Source: Xenoacremonium recifei (lineage: Eukaryota; Ascomycota; Sordariomycetes; Hypocreales; Nectriaceae). From it: a stretch of 64,000 bases of DNA. Each line of letters starts with the position of its first letter. The stretch's first letter is position 1. The notes below the pieces were generated by a model. It saw only the letters and a program-made list of their open reading frames with translations. It ran no database searches and was not told the origin of the DNA. Positions 56,161-64,000 of this stretch are shown one piece after another. The position numbers and the translations under genes were made by a program. Location: the NCBI GenBank assembly GCA_012184525.1, contig WOFQ01000024.1, positions 248,001 to 312,000 of the forward strand. Direction: 5' to 3'.

Positions 56161-59100
56161 TTACCAGCGCTCAGCCGGCACATACTGAGGCCTGCTATAA
56201 GCCATGACAGGCGCGTATTGGTCCCGTCTCCGAGCTCGCATCATCCCTCCGTTCGCAGTCTCATACGTCCGCGACGGATAATCCATTGCCACCATCTGCT
56301 GAGATGGCCCAGCAACACCTCCAGGATTCAGATATGCCGCCGTGGCAGCCTCCGGCGCCGGCCCCATCATCATCGGAGCATATCCCGGACCACCACCAAC
56401 ACTCCCCTTCCGCGGACCCCTCATGAACCATCTTGCAAGGTTCCCAAGCTCACCCATGCCCCAGAGCCCGGCCACGATGACGACCACTGTCACAGGCAGC
56501 GCAACAGCCCAGTATAGCCACTGGCCGGCCTCCATGTTGCGCACGTCGCTAGTGTTCATGCCGAAAACGCTGGACACGGCGCTGAGCGGTAAGAACACTA
56601 TGGTCACGACGGTGAATGCAAATATAGCGTTCTCCTGACGATCCTTGGCAAAGTCCATGCGGAAGCTGCCCGCGCGCTCCAGGTCGGCCGCATACTCTGC
56701 GTACCGCCGGAACTCGAAGTCACGCTGGTCGACGAGTCGCGAGCACTCGAGGAGCAGCAGACCACGTAGGCCGCCGGCGTCGGTAGGCGAGAGGCGCGAG
56801 GCGGTAGTAATGTCGTGCGCAAAGGCGTCGACATCGTTGGCATCCTCGCCGAGATGCATATAGTCGTCGGCGGCGCGGACGGTCAGGGGTGGTGCGTAGG
56901 GGTTCGTTGGGTAATGGGCATAGGCACGGGAGGGCGCCATGAATTCTCGCTCCCGTGATCGTCTAACAGCAAACTCTTCGCGATGGCGGGTTACGACTTC
57001 GCCGCTATGTGTGGGTGTGAGGGATCGTTGGATGGCGGCGATGATGCTGCGCTGCTTGAGGAGGGTCCGCTTGATGGCAGTCATTTCCTGCTGGACAAGG
57101 TCGATCCGGTGCTGGTAGGATCTGTCCCCAGGCTTTGAGGTGATGGCCATTTCCTGGAACAAGTCAGAGGTCTGAGTGAATATGCCTTGTATATGAGAGG
57201 ACGTACTAAAGAGTTCAGATACTGTGAGTACGTCTCGCAGATATCGTCCGACTTGCCGACTTGATCCTTCAGCAAAGTATACGACACAAGGGACAAGATC
57301 TCAAGGGGTGACACTGTCACCCTGTCCAGCAAGCTCTCATCGCACAGACCGTTCATCATCTTCTGCATGCTTCTGTTGGCCAACTGCGTGCCTCTGTCCA
57401 GCCGGGTCACCCACGCCTGATCGCTACTCGCTGCAAGGATCACGGCCATGACAAGGTAAAGCCAGGCGGTAACAAACTCACGAGGCAGCTCCAGAGCGAG
57501 CCGCTCCTCGTCCGTGGCATGGTCCATGATGTTTTGAAACGCCTGGATGTCCTGTGTGAAGTCTCTCAAGGCGGTACGGAGGTCCTGAATTGGCGCTTCC
57601 TGATACTCCACTGATTCTCCTTCATCTAGTTCTCTCATCTACGTCTCCTTTTTCAGTACTCCGAATGGACAGGATAACCGGGGGTGAACGACTCACACTC
57701 ATAATCGACCTCACAGCACCCCAAAATTTCTTCGACATCGGATCGTCAAAGTTCCGCGGGAGGAAGAACTCATACATGATGTCCGCAGCGTTGAAAACAT
57801 CAATCCGCTCCTCGTACGCTTTCCGCATAGCTGCGCTCCCCAATTCCCAGACCTTATCGGCTGTCTCTTGCAGATAAGTCACGCAGTCTGCTCTCCTTGC
57901 CTCAGCGCAGTCCTTAAAGACCTTTCTGTGGTAGAAAGTTGTTTCTTGAGCCAGGAACTTCTCTGCGGCGGCGAGCTGGGCCTTGAGGTTTTCAGCATTG
58001 GCCTTGGCGTTGTTGAAACGGCTTCGTGCGCCAGGAACGAGAGTCAGCACGTTGAATGGCTTCAAAGCCGATTCAGCCTTCACTTTTGTGTCTTTCTTGC
58101 CCTCAGATACTTCAGCCACTGGCACAATCTCTGATGCATCGCGCAGGATGCCACGAGGAGGCGGATCGGGACGCGGTCTGCGAACTCATCAGTAAGTCGT
58201 CTCTATCAATTCGTGGGAGAAACTCTACACTGTTTTGAGCACAATCCTGACAATAGACTGAGGATGTGACGCCAGCTTCACAATCTTAGGCCACTTCTCG
58301 GCCGTGATGACCTGCTCCTTTCGGCGAAACTCAAGGACCTGCGGCCAAAACGCCTGGAACTTGGAGACGAAGGCGAACCAGGTCTGACACTCCTGGGCGG
58401 AAAACGACCATGTCAGTGACTCGCCATACGACACGAGAATCTTGGCCTGGTTGGATATCACAGTGACATCCCGAGACGGCTCCTCGTTAACCTTGATCGA
58501 CTCGTCCAGGAGGTCGGCCTGTTGCATAGTGCCGCAAGTCACCAGGAGACCTATACATCACTGAGCCCCTTTTCACCCTGTCACTGCAGAACGACTCACT
58601 GTTATCGACCACAATGCACCACAGCTGCGCAATATGGAAACACTCGCCGCGCTTTGCTGTTCCTAGCTGACATACCGCCTGCTCCATATCCCGCTGCGGC
58701 GAATTTCTCGAATACTGCGCCTGCAAAAGCGTCTGCGCCGGAAACGCCGCGAGGCTCGACGCACCCATCAAGCCTGCATACGGTGCCAGTGCAAAGTACG
58801 GGATACATACCCAGCGCGCCGCGCCCTTCTGCGTCTGCTGAGATGCTTTCTTTAGCAGCGACTGGAGAGACACTTCGAAGACACGCGGCTCCAGGTATCC
58901 GACCTTGGCGCCCTTGGGGTTGTAGCGCGAGCGCACGCAGTTACGCTTCACGTCAGCACGGAGGCGGGCCATGGCGCTCTTCTCGAGGTCTGAGAGACCA
59001 TGGAGACGGGAGACTTCAATCTGAGCGCTGTGAGTTCATATCCTCAGAGGGGGGGTCCGTGAGTCTTACCCAGAAGTCGTCAAAGTTCATGACCTCCTGT

Positions 59101-60053
59101 CGGACATGCCTACAGAACGTCAATAAGTTCCAGGGGGGGAGACATATCAACTCACAGCCATCGAAACAGCGACTTCTTCCGCCCCTTCGGATCATGCAGA
59201 ACCGTCAACGTTGCCGAATGCGTGCCCCCCAGCTCGGCATTGCCCGTATACTGCGCAGCATGCACCACCGTCGCCGCCGTCCTGCCACCACCGCTCACCA
59301 CCTCCCGTGGCACACTCTTCTCCTCCACCTCCGGACTCTCCGTGTCCGAGTCTCCATCCCGCGACGACTCCGTCACCTGCGACGCCGCCATGAAGGCGAA
59401 CTTGTCGTACGCATCGAAGTCGTCGCTCATCACACTAGGCGGGCGGTACGACTGCGGATGGTACGCCGACTCCTGGTACGCGTTGCTCTGGTGCTCCCAG
59501 CCGTACCGCGAGGATCTCTCCGTCTGCGGCGAGCGGGATCTCTCGACGAAGCGTCGGCGCATGCGGTCATCCGAATCTCGTCGTCGAGGCCGCGGAGCAT
59601 CGCGCCATTCATCCTCGATGGGCGACGGCGAGCGCGTGTACCGCACAATCACCGGCGTTTGCTCGTCCAGGGGCTCCGTCTCAAACTCCTCCGTCGTCGT
59701 GGTCGTCACCCGCGTGTTGGCCGCCTGACCAGCCGGGATCTCCACGACCACCGGCGTGGCCCGCCGCGAAGGGATCCTATCGTCGCTCACATAGCGACGG
59801 CGCCGCAAGTCCGTATAGGCATCTTCAACCTCCTCCTGCGTGCCCCGACGGGAACTACCCCGTGAGTCTTCACGGATCACGCGTCTCTGGCGCTGTAAGA
59901 GAGTGTCAGCTCGGCCTGTCTGGTGTCCGATTCAGGAGTGCGGCGTAAACAAACCGGGATGTATTCGTCGTTGGCTGCGAAGCGCACTTGACTCGGGCGC
60001 ATATCACCAGAGTCCTGGACGTCGTCGTCTCTATAACTATAACCCCGTGGCAT
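56161..60053 (-). CDS. Large CorA-like Mg2+ transporter-family protein
   Basis: Eight exons on the minus strand: 60053-59955, 59892-59156, 59109-59070, 59020-58600, 58550-58229, 58177-57697, 57638-57207 and 57153-56161, totalling 3525 nt and 1174 residues. All introns are 46-62 nt and keep frame; intron 5 uses a weaker GTAGAG donor. The first 280 residues are Arg/Ser/Asp-rich and disordered. Residues 290-840 are soluble and helical, with YNPKGAKVGYLEPRVFEVSL and LWCIVVDNSLLVTCGTM as ordered segments. The C-terminus has a long helix, then TM1 (about 1022-1041), the CorA-type GMN motif at 1042-1044 (SVFGMNTSDV) and TM2 (about 1056-1078), then a Tyr/Pro/Gly-rich tail. Two TM helices with GMN at the end of TM1 are the CorA signature; transport activity is inferred, and this long fungal subgroup may have other roles. 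Confidence 0.83.
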
Positions 60054-60730
60054 TTTGGGTGATGACTCTCAGCTTGGAATTCTTCATTAAGGTTGTCAGA
60101 CATGAGATGATTTGCAAAAGATTACAAGGGTCTCTCAGCTGCCCGTGCTCACTGCAGTGTATTACAGGGTTCATACAAGTTCAGCTTCAGGGGTTGCAGG
60201 GTGCTAATGTTAGTGCTTAGTTGCTGCGCCATCAGCCCCATGAACCGATCGTTATTAAGAGAGATTCTTACACGTCACAAAGAGCATGGCGAAATTCGAC
60301 AGAGACATCCCATAATTTCTTGGCTCAATGATGGCAGGTGTTCTTTTGATTGCTCCCCGTCTTTCTACAACTAACGTCGGTAGCCAGAGGACGGAGTACT
60401 GTGCCAGCACAATATTTCCAACCAGAACCCGCTGCCCCATAATCTGTACCCATATACAAGATGCTCATCGCTTATACAGACAAGTTGGCCTGTGCCATGC
60501 TCCATACATATGCTCTCAAACGCTTACTGCTGGCTTCATCGCCGAATTTTCGACGCAAATAAGTCCGATGATGAGGACGAGCCCTGCTTGGAGACCCCTC
60601 GTTCCGGAATCACGATTGCAATCGATCCAACCAGAAACATTGGGCCTTCGTCAATTCGTGGCAAGACTAGCCCTTTGGAAGTTCGTTTCAACGACCCTTT
60701 GACTCGTTTCTGGACTGTGGTTATAACCTC
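60054..60730. other. Intergenic region: CorA-like gene promoter and BTB gene 3' flank
   Basis: About 680 bases. A plus-strand frame at 60328-60702 (124 codons) has no recognisable character. No gene is assigned. Confidence 0.45.
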
Positions 60731-63675
60731 CTAGGAATCGTCATAGAAGAGCGAATTTTTCTTTGTGGTAACGAACGACACAGGATATTCCTCGGTCTCA
60801 GCCCATTCTAGCCGGCGCGACGTCAGAGGCTTCTTGACCAACGTGAACACTTCGTTATCCCTTTTGATCAACTCATATCCGGGCAACGTGGGATCCTTCA
60901 AATCTGATTCAGATTCATCTGCTTCATATTCCGTCAAGATTGGATACTTTCGGAGATCAGGCTGGGCGGGAGACTTCCCAGCTGACTCTGGTTCAAGCCG
61001 CGCGGGAGACTTTCCAGTTGAACTTGATTTCGGCGAGGCGGGATGCTTTTGGTCGGACTTTTTACCCAACTTCCTCCTGTGACGGTTCTTCTTTGCCTTT
61101 GATTTCGGTGAAGCGGGAATCTGACGATTGGACTTGAGATCCGGCTCCGCGGGACGCTTCTCATTTGACTTTGATCCCGGAGAGACGGAATACTCTCGGG
61201 CGGGTTCGATATTAGGCTGCGTGGGAAGCTTCTCAGATGACTCTGGTTCAGGCTGCGCGGGAGGTTCTCCAGTCAACTCCGGTTCCAGTGAGACAGGAGA
61301 CTTCCCAGTTGACTCTGGTTCAGGCTGCGCGGGAGGTTGTCCGGTTGACTCTAGTCCCGGCGAGATAGGAGGGTTTCCAGTTGACTCTAGTTCAAGCCGT
61401 GCGGGAGGGTTTCCAGTTGACTCTGGTTCAAGCCGTGCGGGAGGCTTCCCAGTTGATTCTGGTTTAAGCTGCGCGGGGGGTTCTCCAGCTGACTCCGGCT
61501 CAGACTGTATAGGAGGATTTCCGGTAAACTCTGGTTCCAGCGAGGAGGGTTCATCAGCCCATGCGACATGCTTCCTAGTTGACTCCGGTTCTGGCGGGAC
61601 AGGGGGTTTTCCAGTTAGCTCAGGCTCAGGCTGTGTAGGAAGTTTTTCGATTGGTTCTGTTTCCGGCGAGGGACAATCAGACGGCGCGAGATGCTTCCTA
61701 GTTAACTCTGTTTCAGGCTGCGCGGGAGGTTCTCCAGTTGACTTTGGTCCCGTCGAGATGAGATGCTTTCTAGTTGAGTCTAGTCCTAGCGAGACAGGAC
61801 GCTTTTGAGTTAACTCTGGTTCAAGCCGTGCGAGGGGCTTCCCCGTTGACTCTGGTTCAGGCTGTATAGGAGGTTTTCCAGTTAACTCTGATTCACTCGA
61901 GGAGGGATAATTAGCCCATGAAAGATGAGTTGAATCTGGGTTCGGCCCGCCATAAAGCTTATGCCACCGGGGACACTCCCAAGTTGGCTTTGGTTCCGGT
62001 GAGGCGGGATACTTTCCGTTGGACTTCAGATCAGGCTCAGGCTGCGCTGGAGCCTTCCCAGTTGGTTCCAGTTCCGCCGAGGCGGGATACTTTCGATTAG
62101 ACTCAAGTTCAGGCCGCTCGTGAGTCTTCCTAATTGACTCTGGTTCCAGCAACACAGGATTCTTTGAGCCTATCTTAGCATCAGTCAATGCTGGACCCTT
62201 CTCTGCCGGACCCTTCTCTGCTAAACCTTCCTCTGCTGAACCCTCCTCTGCTTTCTTATCGCGGCTGGAAAGACGGCGATACTCAAAGTGGTCTTGCAAG
62301 AGCGTCGGTAGCAAGTTGCCGGCCCAGTCCGAAACCAGTCGGTGAAGGAACCCGGCGTGTCGCAACAGCCAGAAGAAGGCGACGTCGGCGATCTTTGCCA
62401 TCTTCATCCTCATCCGCATAATGTTCTTAGTTGGCTCCTGCATGTACAGGCAACTCAGCGCATTACGAAAGTGCCACTGGAATTCGGAGGTGACTTTGTC
62501 GACCAACAAGTATTCGGCCCCTTTGGCTGCGATGTCTTCAGCCAACAACGCAGACGTTTGATCAACCACGATCAACAAGCGCTCAACCGCCCCGAGTACT
62601 TGTAGACCCTCCGCAGCGCAGTACACCAAGACACATTTCGGCAGATGTGATAGGTCCCAAGGACAGGATTTATTAAAGTCGAGAGTATCAAGTTCTGCGT
62701 CTGTTAGACTGTCTTTTTATCCCGAGACGCGGAGAACACTTACTTTTGGTGTAAATGTACCACAGAACATGCCCGAGGGCCTCTGGAGATATGCTCAAAG
62801 ATAACCAGACCTTTCTTCCGTTCTAATAGCATGTCAGTGAGAGTCATTGGTTTCTTCATATTGGTAAATACCGGATCCGGGTCAGGCAGATTTTTTCGAA
62901 ACCAGCCTGACTCCGCGACGATGATCTGACGATGAACTCTATACATCTCCTTGCCTGCCACTAAACCGACGTCGGCCCCAACCGGGTGCTTCCAAAGGCT
63001 TGAGCCACAGATTAGCTCTGAGTTCAACGACGGTTAGACAGGGATTACCGACTTGCTCGTGGCGTGAGGAGCAGCAGACTCGAGTGTCGATTTGGAAGGA
63101 GTGAGGTCTTCCCCCTCCGGTTCTTGGGGAGCAGCAGACTCGAGGGCCGATTTGGGAGGAAGAGGATCTTCGGCTTCCGGATCTCGGGAAGCTTGGCGCT
63201 CGACTGCAGGCACCTTCTTGAAAGCGACCTTTGGCGGGGTGGTCCATGGGTTGATATCCGGGATGGGGGCCGGAACTACCGTCTTGCTCGTGGCGTGGGG
63301 AGCAGCAGACTCGAGGGTCGATTTGAGAGGAGGAGGGTCTTCCGGGTCTTGGGGAGCTTGGCGTTTGGCTGCAGACGCCTTCTTGAAAACGACCTTTGCT
63401 ATGGTGTTCCATGGACTGGCGTCCGGCGTACAAGCCGGATCTACCGTCTTGCTCGTGACGCGGGGAGTAGCAGGCACGAGTGTCGATTTGGGAAGAGGGA
63501 AATCTTCCCTCTCCAAGTCTTGGGGAGCTTGGCACTCGACTTCAGGCGCTTTCTTCTTTTGTTTGGTGGTCCATGGATTGACGTCCGGGACAGGAGCTGG
63601 TATAAGCTTATCCTGGTCAAGAGTCTCCTTTTGGCCGCGTGGTTGACTGCGGGCGCCAGGCCTCCTCGAGTACAT
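60731..63675 (-). CDS. BTB/POZ-domain protein with long 12-residue repeat tail
   Basis: Working exons on the minus strand: 63675-63049, 63015-62872, 62822-62744 and 62700-60731, totalling 2820 nt and 939 residues. The BTB core reads GADVGLVAGKEMYRVHRQII, then SGWFRKNLPDPDP joined over a 49-nt intron to NGRKVW and SPEALGHVLWYIYTK, then (after a 43-nt intron) CVLVYCAAEGLQVLGAVERL. Upstream is about 209 residues of Pro/Lys/Ser-rich sequence with a unit of roughly 55 residues repeated. Downstream of about residue 420 the chain is a long Pro/Glu/Ser/Thr tail of 12-residue units (ESTGKPPARLEP type). Weak points are the first junction, whose implied intron is only 33 nt, and the start: an upstream ATG near 63858 opens a plausible MPSTFSESFMNMARTSIDG frame that could be a first exon. 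BTB proteins of this sort often mediate oligomerisation; no function is assigned. Confidence 0.6.
60950..62130 (-). repeat. Coding minisatellite, 36-bp unit (12 residues)
   Basis: About 25 degenerate copies encode units such as ESTGNPPARLEL, ESTGQPPAQPEP and ELTGEPPAQPEP, with the invariant core Ser/Leu-Thr-Gly-x-Pro-Pro-Ala. Two longer higher-order blocks (about 28 residues, containing HLSWANYPSSSE and HVAWADEPSSLE) interrupt the array. Period and reading frame coincide, so copy changes would not shift frame. Confidence 0.8.
63049..63600 (-). repeat. Coding repeat, about 165-bp unit, 3 to 3.5 copies
   Basis: In the N-terminal exon of the BTB gene a unit of about 55 residues recurs: KSTLESAAPHATSKTVV, then PAPIPDINPWTT, then a KVAFKK stretch, then RQAPQDPE. 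Two copies are nearly complete; the first and last are partial. Near-identical stretches in nucleotide sequence (for example 63285-63320 and 63055-63090) suggest recent duplication. Confidence 0.7.
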
Positions 63676-64000
63676 GCTATCAGATGCTGTCGGCGAGAGA
63701 CCTCTCTAAGGCTGCTGACTTCTTTCAGGCACTTGGACCTGGGAGCTGCTGGTGGAAGACTTGCCCTTATTGGTCTGGTTCCGGGGTCTATCGGAGCCTC
63801 GACCATCGATCGAGGTGCGTGCCATATTCATGAAGCTCTCAGAGAAAGTAGAAGGCATCTTGGGAATGATGAAAGGAGCAAATATGGGTTACGTGGTCCG
63901 CTGGGACAAAACCCGGAAGTTCGCACCGTCGCACGGATTTATAAGTTTGCAGCGCATAGCTGTGAATCATGCGGAAAGGGTTGGTGTCAAGCCAGCTGAC
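63676..64000 (-). other. Upstream region of the BTB gene, possibly with an unplaced first exon
   Basis: On the minus strand an ATG at about 63858 opens a 50-codon frame ending in TAG near 63709. A splice from within it to the TTAG acceptor just downstream would be in phase with the BTB frame, but no canonical donor of suitable spacing was found. The window ends before further context can be seen. Confidence 0.3.

Noticed and set aside
58661..58684. A 24-nt GT-AG intron inside exon 4 of the CorA-like gene.
   Set aside because: Too short to be spliced, its length is a multiple of three, and the retained sequence reads in frame as ordinary protein.
62744..62872. Apparent frameshift in the BTB domain, where one frame gives FEHIS and another gives SPEALGHVLWYIYTK.
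   Set aside because: A 49-nt intron with GTATTT donor and TTAG acceptor (62823-62871) puts the whole core in one frame, so no frameshift is needed.

Overview
The window is nuclear DNA of a filamentous ascomycete, almost certainly a Sordariomycete. Introns are short (mostly 46-75 nt) with GTRNGY donors and CTAAC/CTGAC-like branch sites, intergenic regions are compact with CT-rich leaders, and the proteins are typical of Pezizomycotina. I rebuilt 18 gene models by hand-splicing; for nearly all, the spliced length is a multiple of three and the joined protein reads through conserved motifs. I saw no rRNA, confident tRNA, CRISPR array or intact transposon.

Layout. 0-2.2 kb: three-KH RNA-binding protein (+). 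2.8-3.6 kb: small alpha/beta-barrel-like protein (-). 4.4-6.1 kb: Isc1-type inositol phosphosphingolipid phospholipase C (+). 6.4-9.1 kb: NDR-like AGC kinase, apparent PUK1 orthologue (-). 10.0-11.7 kb: nucleolar FKBP prolyl isomerase Fpr4 (-). 12.2-13.0 kb: DJ-1/PfpI protein (-). 13.9-16.2 kb: membrane family-2 glycosyltransferase (-). 18.9-19.7 kb: THO subunit Tho5 (-). 21.2-22.7 kb: PAQR/Izh3-like receptor (+). 24.0-25.6 kb: Bub2/Cdc16 RabGAP (-). 28.6-31.1 kb: SulP sulfate permease (+). 31.6-33.1 kb: WLM/Wss1-like metalloprotease (+). 33.9-34.5 kb: small secreted cysteine protein (+). 38.2-39.1 kb: protein with five PKA consensus sites (+). 40.8-43.5 kb: Zn2Cys6 transcription factor (-). 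44.7-49.8 kb: PX-PH-RhoGAP protein, Bem3-like (-). 55.3-55.9 kb: proline-rich/RS small protein (+). 56.2-60.1 kb: 1174-residue CorA-like protein (-). 60.7-63.7 kb: BTB/POZ protein with a long 12-residue repeat tail (-).

The strongest observation is in the kinase gene. Where NDR kinases read Cys-Asp-Trp-Trp-Ser in subdomain IX, the genome reads Cys-Asp-TAG-TAG-Ser; both Trp codons differ from TGG by one G-to-A change and everything else in the 846-codon frame is open. This is the arrangement known for Fusarium graminearum PUK1, whose tandem UAG codons are edited A-to-I to UGG during sexual development. Here both UAGs lie in the 10-nt loop of a predicted hairpin, the favoured context for fungal A-to-I editing. 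The gene should therefore not be called a pseudogene by default: it is probably a recoding gene that yields a full kinase only in perithecia.

The genes do not form a pathway cluster; this looks like ordinary chromosomal core with gene-poor gaps at about 16.2-18.9, 25.6-28.5, 34.5-38.2 and 49.8-55.3 kb.
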